From Rhodocollybia butyracea (Eukaryota; Basidiomycota; Agaricomycetes; Agaricales; Omphalotaceae): a stretch of DNA of 64,000 bases. Within the stretch, counting starts at the first letter, position 1. The number at the start of each line of letters is the position of its first letter. Position numbers and translations under genes: made by a program. Below the pieces are notes generated by a model that did no database searches, was not told the origin of the DNA, and worked only from the letters and a program-made list of their open reading frames with translations. Positions 43,531 to 55,976 of the stretch are shown piece by piece. Location of the stretch: positions 62,001 through 126,000 of the forward strand of contig JADNRY010000137.1 in assembly GCA_015501585.1 (NCBI GenBank). The letters run 5' to 3'.

Positions 43531-46154
43531 ATGGCAAACCCGTATATGCCTTCGTCGTATTACGACCAGTCAGGTCCAGCTCCTTATGCCTACGATAATC
43601 AAGCTGGGCCAAGTTCTTACCCATACCAATACGGCGTTAACGGCCATGCCTACCAAAATTATCACCCACAACAACAGCATTACTTTCCTCAGAACCCCAT
43701 ACCGAACGGTAAATCACCGCAGTCGCAAAATTTCTCGCATACGCCCGAGTATAATTATCATCATCCTTACCCAGTGCCTCCGCCGAACTCTCATTCTTCG
43801 TCAGCCTGCAGCAGCAGCAACAGCCAGAAATACTTTCTCCTATGCCGAAACAACTCTTGACATCTAGCTCGCATTCTACTTTGACTCAACCTCCGACAAC
43901 TCCTCCAAATGCTTCACATTCCCCGTCGGTTCCTACATCTCCTGCAGATTCTCAATCCTCTCCCATGAGTGCTCCAATGGGTTCATGGCTATATGGTCGC
44001 GGCGTCCTCCAATCCCAAACTCGCACCTGGTCTCGTATTTTCATCTCGTTCTCGACCACCAGATCACATCGTAAAATTTGCACTCGATATCAGAACACCT
44101 CCTGCATCACCTGACGTAGCCACTGCGCCACTGCCCGAAGTACCAGCGGAGCCGATGGACGATGAACTCGTCCAAGAAGTGGAAAGAATCGAACTGGTGT
44201 CTGTTCCTTCCGTTTCGGTCGAAGAGGCGTCTACAGCCACGGAGACGCCTAGCACAACGCTGCCTGGTTCTCCCGCGAGTAGCACCACTTCTATATCCGT
44301 GTCAGGCATGCCAGCTCTAAGGATGATGTGCCCGCAGTCGCAGAGCCAGTGGCGGTACCTGATGTCATTCCAGTAGCACCAGCCCCACTCGCAAAATCGT
44401 GGGCATCACTGCTCAATCTGATTCTTCATCCGCCACACCAAGTGCTCAACGATCTCGACCAAAAATCCCACCTCTTCCGTCGTTGGATTTTCCATCCCTG
44501 CCGATGCGCCGCCATCTAGTGCTAGTGCTCAAAGCGCCATACCGCCTGGAAAAACGATCCGAGCTTCTTGCATTGCTAAACTCGGATTTCGAAACTGCAT
44601 TGTCTTCGGGCATTTCCTACGCTACTGCATCAGCAACTAGTACAAAGGCATCCGTCGCCCAGATCAGTCCTCGGGGACTGATCAACACTGGAAACATGTG
44701 TTTCGCCAACTCGGTCTTGCAACTCCTTACCTACTCAACGCCATTCTTTCGGTTATTCCACGAGCTGGGACGGATCAGAACGGATGATATCAAAACAGGC
44801 TACCGGGATAACGACGCCTTTGGTAGATGCGACAATCGAGTTCTTGGAAGACTTTCTACCAGAAGAGAAGAAAGCGAGGTTGGAGGCTGAGGCGAAAAAA
44901 AGCGAAAGCATCGTCTTCGTCTTCGGCAACTTTATCTGGTAGCAATGGCTCGAGTTCAGGCACAACCAAAGGCAAAGGCAAAGAACGATCATCTACTCCT
45001 CACTCTGATGAAGACTACCTTTCTCCGTTCATCCCAACGGGCATCTATGACGCACTCAAGACCAAGAAGCAGTTTGACTCGATGCGAGGTGGTCAGCAGA
45101 AGATGCGGAGGAGTTCCTCGGGTTTTATCTAGAGGTTTGGAAGAGGAATTGACGACACTGACGGAGACTTTGTCGAAGGCTGCGAGCGGACCTACTAAGA
45201 CGAAGAAAAAGGTCCGGAATCCAAGCAGGATTCTTCACCCGCAGTGGAGGAGACGGAAGAAGACGCTCCGCCTGAGGCAGAGCAAGATGGCTGGTTAGAA
45301 GTCGGAAAGCGGAATAGGACTGTGGTTACACGCACGGTGAGTACCTCTTGTGCTTCTATTGCCCATACTATGATTTCTGATATCTTTATACAACAGATCA
45401 AATCAACCGATTCCCCAATAACACGTATATTCGGCGGTAAATTCCGGTCTTCCCTTCGGTTCCCGGTCAAAAAGAAAGCGCAATCGTCGAAGACTGGAGG
45501 AGTCTGCAACTAGATATCCAGGTATGTCCCATTTCATATCACATTTTCCATATTCTCATCGTATTCTCCACAGCGTGATACCATCCATACTATCCAAGAC
45601 GCTCTCTCCAACATCTCCGCCCTCAAACCGTTCATCTCACTGACCCACCACGCGAGGGCTCCCAACAAGTCCTCCTCGAAGCACTTCCGCCTGTCCTCGT
45701 CCTCCACATGAAGCGGTTCGAATATGACGCTGCTGTGGGCGGTGTAGTCAAAGTCGGAAAACAGGTCACTTTTGGGCCCGAGTTGGTTGTTGGAACGGAT
45801 GTGTTGAGTGCGAAAGGGAGGAGTACCCTCGGTCCTGGCAGTGCCAAGGGGTCAAATATAAATTATTTGGAGGTATGTCTTCGACTGTGTCTATGTATCC
45901 CTGTTCGCTTGTTGATTACTTCTTCAGCCATCTATCACCATGGTATATCCGCCTCCGGAGGCCATTATACTCTCGATGTATTACACCCTGACCGGTACCC
46001 GCGCGCTGCTACAGCCAAACCGCGTGAAGGCTGGATTCGTATCGACGACGAGCTGGTATCCGATGTGCGGCCAGAGGACGTATTTGGTCCAGGGGAGTTT
46101 GATGATGGTGGTGTCAGATGTGCATATCTGTTGTTTTACTGTAGGACGAAGTGA
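43531..46154 (+). pseudogene. Ubp3/USP10-like ubiquitin C-terminal hydrolase with many frameshifts
   Basis: Cysteine deubiquitinase of the USP family, closest in layout to yeast Ubp3/USP10 (long disordered N-terminus, catalytic C-terminus). MANPYMPSSYYDQSGPAPYA begins a Tyr/Pro/Gln-rich region. PSNPKLAPGLVF-like and RPPDHIVKFALDI follow. The Cys box is GLINTGNMCFANSVLQLLTY, and MRGGQQ-EDAEEFLGFY the Asp/Glu region. The His box is LPPVLVLHMKRFEYDAAVGG then HHGISASGGHYTLDV, and GGVRCAYLLFYCRTK the end. The catalytic residues are all present, yet the frame changes about nine times (near 43800, 43980, 44320, 44400, 44540, 44790, 44880, 45105-45130 and 45465) with no substitution-type stops. Several are single missing G bases in short runs. 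It is either a very recent pseudogene or an intact gene with assembly errors; I favour the latter slightly. Confidence 0.8.
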
Positions 46155-46599
46155 GGTGAGGTGGGACGTCGGGTTCTGCTACCAGTTGGATACGGTGTGC
46201 GAATGTCGGTGTTGCTTCTTACAATTCATTGGCGTGAAAAAATTACTTTCATTCCTTATGCAAACCCGAAGCTTGCGATGCAAAGGTACTCCGAGACTTC
46301 GATTTCGCGAAGTAGGAAGCGAAACACTGAACAATATTTTTCAACTTTGAGTTGGAGCTTGACAACACCTGTAGTCGTCATTTGAGAATTTCTATACGTA
46401 TATGACAAAGCGATATAAACTCGGGTGATAGATAACCTCAAGTGTGGGCTAAAACATCCGCAGGTGGGTTCGAACGTTCATGGATGGTTGACTACCATGA
46501 AAACACCAAGTACTGTTTTATTCTCATTTATCTGAGTCACTGATGATCAGATCAGCAGCCTTGCGGGAATGTTAGTACCGCAGAAAAAAGGTATCACAA
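46155..46599. other. convergent intergenic spacer
   Basis: 445 bp between the stops of the deubiquitinase and the GMC oxidase. No gene or RNA seen. It should hold both terminators. Confidence 0.4.
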
Positions 46600-49548
46600 C
46601 TAGCACACCTTCAGCGCAACAGCATACACGGTCTCCTGGATATGATGCGAGACTTCCTACACAATGTTAGTATCGTGTTAGTATCATGAGCAACCCACAG
46701 TGGCAAACACAAACCAAAGGGAGGATAGATGCATCAACGACTCTCAAGTTTCGAGTTCCATACACCTTTAAATTGTAGTCTACAACCCCTCCATCCGCCT
46801 GTGGTAACATACTTGCGGTCCCCACTTGGTGATGGAATGGCTGGACTTTTTCGCGCACAAATGCCTCAATCTTTTCGTTGTCCTTCAGGATCTCCGCAGG
46901 GGGTCACAAAGCGCATTGACTGCATCCGCATATGGAGCAGTTCCTATGATCCGCTCACAAAACCGCAAACCAGCAACAAGGGCTTGAACGTCAAGGGGAT
47001 TCTTCAAATACCCTGGATCAATGTTCGGATGCACAAGCGGATCCGACGATGCAATGTGGGAAGAGCCTTTAGACAGTGGGTGAAGAAGACCGGTCAGAAT
47101 AGTATGATAATGGGTATTTTCCTTGGCCTTGAAATTTGGGCTGCGTGAAATAAATCCAGGATTCTGTAGCAATCTTACAAAATGTGAGAAAAATTAAATG
47201 CTTGTATATCCATGATAACTCACTCAATTTGAGCATGCTTCCCAGTCTGGATCCACTCTTTAATGAAACCGAGTTTCTTTTGATTGAAAACATCTGCATC
47301 CCCAATGTCCTGATTTAGCTGTTGCAAAAAGAGGGCTAGTTCTTCCTTAGACATGACTTTATCAAGAGGGAGGTAAGAGTACATGGAATGCAAGGAAGTG
47401 AGCATTCCCTGTTGAAATTCCTGGCTAAATGTGTATGTTAAAAAACTCTGATTTATTGGACTTTTATCTGCATAACACCACTGCAATTTGAGCTCTTGTT
47501 GAAAGCGTTCAGGGTCTCCGAGTACCTCCAGTGTTTCGTATTGGTTGGAAATTTCATAGACGAAGGGCGTAAAACAATGGTCCTCTGCGTTCAAAGTCAC
47601 GCCTATTGACTCCTGAGTTTTCATTAATAACTTACGAAGATTTTCCCCAACAGGAAGCTCCATTAGCTGTGTGATATTATGTTTTTTCCAATATATCTTT
47701 CTTTCCAATACCTGAAATCGAGTTCAGATAAATATACTTTTCAAAGGCTTCAAGCACATACCGCTGAGCTCTAAGAGCTGAGGAGACCCAAATGAGCCTA
47801 GAAAATAGGTGTTCGAAACAGTTGACTACAGTGGGTGTCTTGATATTACTATGAGTTATCATACCTGCGGCTAATATTACTTCCTTCCCCCCCGATAAGA
47901 TGCAAAGATCTCCATCAGATATCACTTGTACGCCAGTCGCCACAAGCGCACCATTTTCACTTTCAAACACTACTTTAGTAGCGCGTGTGTTGGCAAACAG
48001 GACAAGATTTTTTCGAGATGCATTCGGTTCATAGAAGGCCTAAACAGGTATCTCGGTCAAATTTTCCCCATGCTAGTCCACTATCAGTCTCACAGTTGCG
48101 GCATAACTGCGAGTGGCAGTTTGTGGATCAATCGAGTTTAGTCCTGTTAACGCACCCCAATTTACTCCATTTCCCTTCAGGTCGATGTATGAGCAGATAG
48201 AAACATTTCCAAAAGGTCCAGGAGACCACCCACTGGGTCAAGGTTGATTGGTACACCAAGTTTGTGGACAGTATTCAGGAATGACATATGGAGGTCATAG
48301 AAGTACAGTGGAAACGATGTTTTGATGAGTCCGCTTGTTTTGTGATGCTCGTCTCGTCTATATTCAGGATACACTTTCGCAAGTTGCGGTGGAAGCTCGG
48401 GAGACCCTTCAATCTTCAAATAATTTGGTTTGCAGTTGGTTTGCAGCTTTGTAAATTAGCTGTCATCAATCTCACCTGTTCCATGTATGGCAAAAGTGAG
48501 TTCCAGTTCCATCCAGGATTTCCAAGAGCCTCAAGTGCTACAAGTTATGTTACTCCTTGTCCGGAAAGTAGGATGTAACTTTATTAGTACCGTCATATTC
48601 TTCTCTGGAACCTCTAAGTATTTCAAGGTAAGTAATAAGTAAGCACAAGTGGCGCAAGCAACCGAAAACATCCAAGGAAGTATATGTACTGACCTTCCCA
48701 TTACCATATAGTTTATCTGATATTGTCATTATCACTGATCAGCGATATACAATGTCAGGTGTTAGCAGATTGCCTACCCCAGAAGAGCCTCCAACAAGCT
48801 TCCCTCTAGTAAGTAACATTAAATACGGAACATCGTCAAAGGATCAAGCATCTACCTTGGCTGGACAATTTTTCGACCATTGCAACCAACTTGGCTTGTA
48901 GTGTAGAAGTTCCTGTGGAACCCCAAGTTCAATTTTTCATATCCCGCATACAAGTGTAAGTGGCATATTCACCAATCAATGCGTTCATTTCCCCGCACTT
49001 TTTTTGCCATACCTAGGGAATCAAACATACAAATTATCTATATGGAATGGTGCTCCGTTACCCGTAAAGTGTGTGCTCACCGGGTACCGTTATATCCGTC
49101 ATATCAGTCACATATTCGCCTGCTTCAATCAACCCCACCGTAATATTGGGGTTTTCCGAAAGTCTGTGTTATAATTACAGACAGAAAGGGAGCTTAAATA
49201 TCTAGAACTTACTTAGCTGCTAATGTAGTACCAGCTGTCCCAGCCCCAACAATGAGGTAGTCAAATTTCTGAGAAATATTAGCGGGTAGTGTCATAGCAA
49301 ATTGTGAGGAATAACGCTCATTCGAAGTAGGTTTTCCTCCTGTATTTATAAGATATCGGTAATCCGGTTCCCGCGAACAACGGGCGCACCAATGTTCTGG
49401 GTCATCGGAACAGACTTCCCGGACTTGTAGCGTAAGTGTTTGGAGGCTCGTTCTTGTGAGTAATTAGCTTGCGGCCTTCATCGATCATCACGCAAAGGGT
49501 TTGAGACGAGACGAGAAATATCAAAATCGGTGGAGTTTTAGATGCCAT
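46600..49548 (-). CDS. secreted GMC oxidoreductase (aryl-alcohol oxidase type)
   Basis: FAD-dependent alcohol oxidase or dehydrogenase secreted by wood and litter fungi, producing H2O2 for lignin breakdown (family knowledge). The N-terminus [19 protein letters not shown] is a signal peptide. FAD-binding [20 protein letters not shown] is followed by [22 protein letters not shown] signature 2 is seen as [13 protein letters not shown] across an intron near 47770. Late motifs include [20 protein letters not shown] and [18 protein letters not shown]. The active-site stretch is [11 protein letters not shown] (His base, with Gln replacing the usual Pro), then [20 protein letters not shown] and ASILPLV. 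The last exon reads [16 protein letters not shown] with TAG at 46600-46602. At least twelve exons. Start could also be the ATG at 49587, but MASK directly precedes the hydrophobic core. Confidence 0.87.
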
Positions 49549-50537
49549 CCGGTGCACTTTTTGGAATTTTTGTATCTCTCGACTCAAGGACTCGGGAAGT
49601 TTCTTTGCGCTTGATCGACTGAACCAGAAGTACTTATTACTTCCATCAGGATTCGCTCTCCATCATTGATAAATACGATTGTCCCCATCTACCAGTACTA
49701 CTCTCTCTTTGACGTGATTTACATGTTCCCCGAGAGTCTTGTTCATCTTGCCCTAGCCTTGGAATCTGCTTATGCCTCACCGGTTCATTGCCGGTTCACG
49801 AAGTGGCCCTGAAGTGGCCTCTGAAGCCGATAGATCGCTCGTCACAATTCGCGCATAATAAGAATCCATCACCTTGGGTTTCGGGATCAAACATATTGTC
49901 AACCAGACAGTGTTCACACAGGTTCACACTCTGAGTGGGGGCGTTCAGCAATGAGACATTTGGAATTGTTTAAAACGTGACAAGTTCCCGAATCATTGCC
50001 CCCTTCACCAAGAATGCCAGGGGGCGATTGAGAGGGCGGCGAGTCGCCATCCAAAGGTGCACAGAAAAGAAGCCAATTACCGCTGAACTATTATTGACTT
50101 GGCACCAAGGTGAGAACCTACTTGCCACAAGCCCACAAGAGTGAGGAGCTTTGCTTCCCATACGTCATAAGTACCCCGGTAGCTGAACCAAATGCAAGCG
50201 AACCTACTACTCTAAATGTGATGAACCGCTTAAGGACGATTTCCCTCCGCTCTGGGAGGTATGGTTCGACACTAGTACCAAGTGGAATGAATGAATAGGA
50301 ACTACAAAAGAATATTACAATTATTTATGACATACTGCCAGAGCATGAACTTTACAAGAAAAACCCCCATACACTGGCGTACCGTATGGCGTACTAGCAC
50401 TACCTTTACAAAATAAAAATACACAGAATTGAGAGAAATGACCGGGAATAAGTGGAAGGAAGGGAAGAGGAATTAAACATAGAACTCGCAGGACCCAAAG
50501 CCTGGATGTGCACGATCTTGAAGAGATCAGTGGTTAA
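49549..50537. other. intergenic, about 1 kb
   Basis: Spacer between two minus-strand genes. It contains short repeats of GTTCACAC (about 49912-49930) and a few 60-codon frames without signature (49970-50161 minus, 50110-50298 plus, mutually antisense). I see no gene. The part next to 49548 should hold the oxidase promoter. Confidence 0.4.
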
Positions 50538-52490
50538 CTACGAGCAAGCAAAAACTAGGTCCCAAGCACCGCTCGAACCTACAAACATTGGTCAATTGTG
50601 CAACTAGAAAAGAAATACCAGAAAAGCTTACCACCAGGAACTTCGTCATCATTCCACTCTGTAGGTAACAGTCCACTGTCAATAAGATATACGAAGATTG
50701 AGATAGATGAACTCACGGTTAGCTTTCCAGAGTTCATTGTTGTAGATAACAAAGACACCCCCGGTATACTATCGAATAATGTGAGGCCCGTGAATAGATG
50801 TTTTACATGAGTGCTTACTACAACAGAGTTTGACCATTGAGCCATGTTGGCGCACGAACCACCGGTGGGGGATGGAAGCGAAGTGGAGGTCTAGGATATA
50901 TAATATCATAAGAAGACAGGCTATTAAGGTAGGCGGAACTAACTGTAGTGGAGGCAATGGTAGACGACTTAGAAACAGTAGTGGTAGGTCCCGGCTTAGC
51001 TCCAGTCATGCCAGCTTGGACGGCTTTAATCCAAGCCGAATTACCAGTAGGGTATTCCCAGGCCATGATACCGGCGTCTAGAACACGGGACAATTAGGGT
51101 CAGAGATGAAGGGCTTAGATGAGAACTAGCTTACTCCATCCCATCGAGACAGCCTGAGAGGCACAAGAGGCCAGGAGGGAGGTTGTCATGTAACCATTGC
51201 TGGCATCGCTGGGACCAGCAGGCTTGCCAATAACAAGCTTGTCCAGAGAGATACCACGAGCGGCGATTTGAAAGACAGAACTTTTGGGCCAAGTGGAGGA
51301 GGAACTGGTAAGTAGACCAGCACAAGTCGTGTACTCGGTGGTACCCTCTGAGAAAAGGAATCTTTCAGTCATTGCCGACAAAGTAAATCGGTGCTACTAA
51401 CGATTGTAGAATTGGACGTTGTACTGGATTGAATATTAGTGACAACTAAAGCCCATTTCGAGATTAGTATGACGCACCCAATCGATGAGGTTACCGACTT
51501 TTTGGTCGATATAGGTGTATCCAAAGCCGCCGTAGAGCTCAGAAATGAACCAAGGAGAGACAGCTGAGCAAAGAAATAAAACAATTCAAAAATATTCGGA
51601 CCGAGGATCAGATAGATACGTACGAGCATGGGTGACAATATATTGCCCTACCGGTAGGACTTTACGGAGCGCGGTGGTAAAGGAGATTAGCCAAGCCTCG
51701 GCAGTTCCATCTTTGCGATTGAAAGCATTGAAATCTAAAGGCTGTGTCTCAGATCGTGACTATCGGTGCGAGATAAGACACTGTACCTTCGTAATCGATA
51801 TCAACACCATCCAAATCGTATTGAATAACCTGTGATCTTCGTTAGCACAATCAACAAAAGACTGTACGCCGAGTCAAACGTACAGCTGCCCCGATCCTTT
51901 GGGCTTCAGCGACGGGATCAAGGCCAGCCGAAGTTGGTGAAGCTGTGGATCCATATGCAGAAACACAGAGCGCAATACCAGCAGCGTTATATTGGGATTT
52001 GACCGTCGCACGCTGAGCAGCAGTTAACTCGATCCAGTATCCGTAGTTGTCTGCATTAAATGTCGTCAAGAATGCGATATTACTATCAAAACAGACGATG
52101 TGAGCAAGGAGAAAGACTGTTGTAGAGTGAGCACTTGCAAGACGTTCCATCCCTAGATCACGCCACAAGAGGTTAATACGGCGTCATTGGATGAGCAAGA
52201 TAAAAGATATTTACGGCGACCGAGGAGGTGGCGGGTACCGGATTGGTAGTGGAGATGAACGAGTCACTGTAGACCACTACATGGAGACATATTAGTTAAA
52301 GCACAGATTGGGAGAAAGGACGTGACTGACCGTATCGTGGGGCAGACGGAATGAAATTACGCTTCGAGAGGTTGCGGGCGACAAGACTCGAATTTGCAGC
52401 ACTAATGTCGAACCCGTCAGCAGGGGCAGCGGAAACCACGACCGAACCGAGAAGGACTGTGAGGACAACTGAGCAGATCGAGGCGAACAT
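50538..52490 (-). CDS. secreted GH18 chitinase with C-terminal chitin-binding module (CBM5/12-like)
   Basis: Hydrolyses beta-1,4 bonds of chitin outside the cell; likely used in wall remodelling or on other fungi. Signal peptide MFASICSVVLTVLLGSVVVS. The GH18 catalytic motif is seen as YDLDGVDIDYED (D-x-x-D-x-D-x-E), preceded by IALCVSAYGSTASPTSAGLD and followed by AWLISFTTALRKVLPVGQYI. Near the barrel's end come KLVIGKPAGPSDASNGYMTT and GIMAWEYPTGNSAWIKAV. A Thr/Ser/Pro linker (GPTTTVSKSSTIASTTVSSA) leads to a CBM5/12-like module in several small exons: ANMAQWSNSVV, GVFVIYNNELWKAN and PGGSSGAWDLVFACS. I chose the ATG at 52490, not 52553, because it gives a clean signal peptide and lies downstream of a TATA box. 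Stop TAG at 50538-50540. Confidence 0.9.
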
Positions 52491-55200
52491 GAGGAAGGGC
52501 AGGTTTCGTCCAACGAAGTTCAGAAACGGAAGGATTAGAGCTCTATATAACATTCCGAGAAGTGTGAACAGCGGCCGTCAAGCCGTGTTGGCATCTGGTT
52601 GTTGATTCACCCTTTAGAAAAACGAGGTGGAATTGCCCGAGTTACCACTTGAGTTGCGTTACCAAATAATTTGTACGCCTCTGAAGAAGAATCACCCTTG
52701 AACGATTGAGAAAGGACGAATTAGTTCCGAGATTGAATAGTGCATATGGGTGTTATTCTAAGCTTTATCCATGGTACGACCCAGAGAAAGATGAACAAGG
52801 AAAGCCAAGAGCGACATTCGTTATTCCATGTAGCTTTCCACCACATGCATACGGAGCAGAAACGGAGAAAGAATACGAACAAACGAAATTGAATTTGACA
52901 GAAGAGACTAAACGAGTTAGAATAATGAGGATTAGAGATAAACACGGAGAAAGACGCCTTGTTAGCCCGAATGTATTGATTTAACTCGTCTGGTGTTACT
53001 GGGGTATCGAACTCTGGCCAGCGCGAATTGTGCATCACTCGTGTATTGGTCAAGGGCAGGCGGCAACTGGGTGTTCTTCAATTAATTTAATGGATCCATT
53101 TCGATTATCCTTTCGTTGCCAACTCGTTTGCTGTTGGTTTCGGTCTGGATGTGTTGCGTCGCGATGATCACTGGAGGTGCATGCGGCATTACGGTATCTG
53201 AAGCACAGTTGTCTGGCAACAAAATTAATTAAGATAATGCAGAGACGTACCTAGAATAACTAGTTGTCGATGAACCCGGGACGAATGATTCGCCACTTGT
53301 GTTACCATAAGGTTCCTTCGAGTACCACATGGCTTTGCGAAAACTAGACTTTGAGATGGACCAGCTTCGCTGTTATGTCGAGAGTTGTATCACGAGTTAT
53401 GATTGCTATAGATCCAAGACGATCGACAAGGCCAGACAGAGAGAGCTTGGAACTCGGAAGCGCGAGCCTAAGTCACGCGGGGTCGGCTCCATATGCTAAT
53501 CGCGCGGGGAAAGTAGAAAGTAAATACAGAAACTTAAACTATCAGATTCATTGCAACGCACCACACCTTTACCATGTTTCTGTCGTGATGAGCTTCACTC
53601 GGAGATTTCATTTCTTTGGTGGGACATGTCGTTGAGGTTGGCTGCAAAGTAACGGCAAAGTAACGGCAATTTCATCTTCCAATTGGGACTGTCAGGCCAG
53701 GAACGCTAGTCTTGTTTTATGAATCCAATTCTTCATTCCATTCGCGGTAGGTGTACATGGTGGATGAGGGAATTCAGAAGATTTTCGGCAAGGGAACGGC
53801 CCGTGAGACGCTCGCCAGGCGCGCGCCTAAACAAGAAATAATTGTTGAATTCCTCTTTATCACTTCGGTAGGCTAAACAACAAATTATCGGACTGTTTAC
53901 TTGAGCCTGTTCATCGAATAGCTCTACGGTACTCCAAAGTGCCAATTTTCAATCATCCAACTTCCTGAACTCTCTTTTTAACCTCATGATGCATATTTTG
54001 CCTTCGATGCCCAGTGCCTACAGTTTGAACGATAGAGAAAATTGATGGCCAGGATGACGACTATCGACCACAGGATTACCAAGAAATGCAGCAAGTGATG
54101 CATGTAAATGAATCCGCCAGCATGTGTGGCACAGCGACAGGAACGAAGGAATTAAGTCCTTGGACGAATCGAACTTGATTGATGTCCACTTATCGAGAGT
54201 CGAAAAGTCGGGACCATGGTGGTGGCGGCAGATGAACACGACAACTGCGCTGGAGGCATGATGGCGATGAAAAAACTAGCTGGGATTGTAGGTGTATGAG
54301 AGCTGTAATCCTGGCGTCAGTCGGTCGTTTAGCAACGAGGTTACAAGACGGAGTTCGGACTCACTCGTTTGGGCACAGTCCTTTCGCCAGAACGTATGGG
54401 TTTCTCGATTTATAGTCATTTCGACGTTCGTTTGTTTTCATGCAACGCGTGATACTCCTGTTCTTGGGTAGTTTCAGGCATGGCTTCCTCTTAATTCGAT
54501 GACTGCGCTGATGAAAGATCATTCAAGTCGAATGACTGTAATTTGACCGTGGATCTTATTCGACACTGCAAGACCTTCTCTTTGCATGACAGAAGGTTAG
54601 ATCTCCTCTAGAACGATTTCCTGCTCCTCGCAGCCTCCTAACCATGGAAGGCGTCTCTTGCCTCGAAAGCGGTTTCGCTGGCATTCGATTCTAGTTCCAC
54701 TAGCCAAGGTAAGGGAAAAGAGATGTTGTGGCTGTGATCGGGGGAGGGCGCCAGGTGAACCGTAGTGGTGGTTTATCGGACTACTTCAATTGCTTCAATT
54801 AATTCTTATCCGCTTCCATCTGAAACTCCCAAACCTTGAAGTCCAAGCTCTCCGTTACACGTTACACTCGGCAATTGCCTCTCGGGGATAGCCAGTATCA
54901 AAGCTCCGTCCTTGGAATTCCTCTTTTCAATTAACCTCTCGGCGAGGGTGTTGGATTGTTTTGTCGGAACTACGTGGGACGGAAACCACGGGGATAGAAG
55001 AGAAAGTATGATCAGGATTGAAGTGGGAACTAATAAGAGGGGAAACATGAAAGGGACGCGAGTAAGGAGAACAACATTCCTGGTCCAAAGCAAGTACCTT
55101 CGCACCACGTACAACATAGAGGTACTCACACGTCTTATATCTCACAGAATGCGAATCCATATGGGAGGTTCATCTTTTGACTAAACGACTTTAATAGCGC
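52491..55200. other. 2.7-kb region with no firm gene
   Basis: Several open frames, none recognised. 52706-52984 plus (RIMRIRDKHGERRLVSPNVL) lies opposite a pyrimidine-rich minus strand. 53733-53945 minus (RRAPGERLTGRSLAENLLNS) might be a final exon. 54806-55129 minus has one hydrophobic stretch (VPFMFPLLLVPTSILIILSL) and could be part of a small membrane or secreted protein. No exon chain with start, introns and stop could be built for any of them. Confidence 0.35.
52544..52549 (-). promoter_or_regulatory. TATA box of the chitinase gene
   Basis: TATATA on the minus strand (ctatata on plus) about 55 nt upstream of the chosen ATG at 52490. It supports that start over the in-frame ATG at 52553, which would lie upstream of the box. 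Confidence 0.5.
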
Positions 55201-55976
55201 TCAGTCGCTTCCTCCATCGAGTCTTCTTCCAGGGAAAAACGTGATGCTGTCGTCCATGGTCTTCGTCAAGATAATCGCATGCCGTGTTTGAAGCGAAAGA
55301 ATCAAGGTCTTTAGGACGAATTCTGCGCTGAGAGAGTGCAGTATATGTGAAGAAAGGTCGAATATCCTAGAGTCCACCTCTAGCGCTGCAAGCGTGGTAG
55401 GTCCTACAACGAAAGTTCTTCAGATCTACCATTTACGAAAGAAAGATATATGCACTCACCCCATCTCAACTCCCATACCAGCGGAGACATCCGATTCCCA
55501 CTTCCCTCTTGATTCCATCTTGGTCTCAAGTATCCATGAATGACTAAACTCGCTCTGATGCTCCGGTATACCTGATCATGTCGATCTACCTCCTCAATCC
55601 ACTGGAACATATCAGATTGAACGAGGACGATGTCTGCATCATTGGCCAGGATCTCAACAGCTTCCGGAGTGTTTCCTTGGGCAGAAGAAAGCAGGGGACA
55701 TCGCTCCAGGAGGTCAACTAAAAACATCGGAGAGCGGTTATGATCATGAGCGAGTCGAGTATCAGGGAACGGAAACCCTCTGGGCAGTGGATAGCTTTGA
55801 TACGGGACTGTGATATCGGGAATTTGATTATACAACGCGATGGTCTCGAGGAAGTTTTGTAGCCAACTTAAAACTAGGTCGCAGATGAGTGGGAGGGCCC
55901 TTTGGGCGTCGACATTGGGCTGCGGTTCTCGAGCGCTCGATGTGTCGGGTCCATGTTGTGGCCTGGTTTCTGACAT
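55201..55976 (-). CDS. two-exon hypothetical protein, 239 residues
   Basis: Exon 1 is 55976-55460 and exon 2 55403-55201. The 56-nt intron has GTGAGT and TAG ends, and the join Trp-Gly-Pro-Thr keeps the frame to a TGA at 55201-55203. The total is exactly 240 codons. The N-terminus MSETRPQHGPDTSSAREPQP is hydrophilic. The rest looks globular: RALPLICDLVLSWLQNFLET, MFLVDLLERCPLLSSAQGNT, ADIVLVQSDMFQWIEEVDRH, SSHILHSLSAEFVLKTLILS and TKTMDDSITFFPGRRLDGGS. No signal peptide and no membrane segment. I recognise no family; it may be specific to basidiomycetes. Exon structure and balanced composition support a real gene. Confidence 0.65.

Noticed and set aside
46440..46490. GTGGGTTCGAAC, like a tRNA T-arm
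   Set aside because: No matching acceptor, D or anticodon stems around it.
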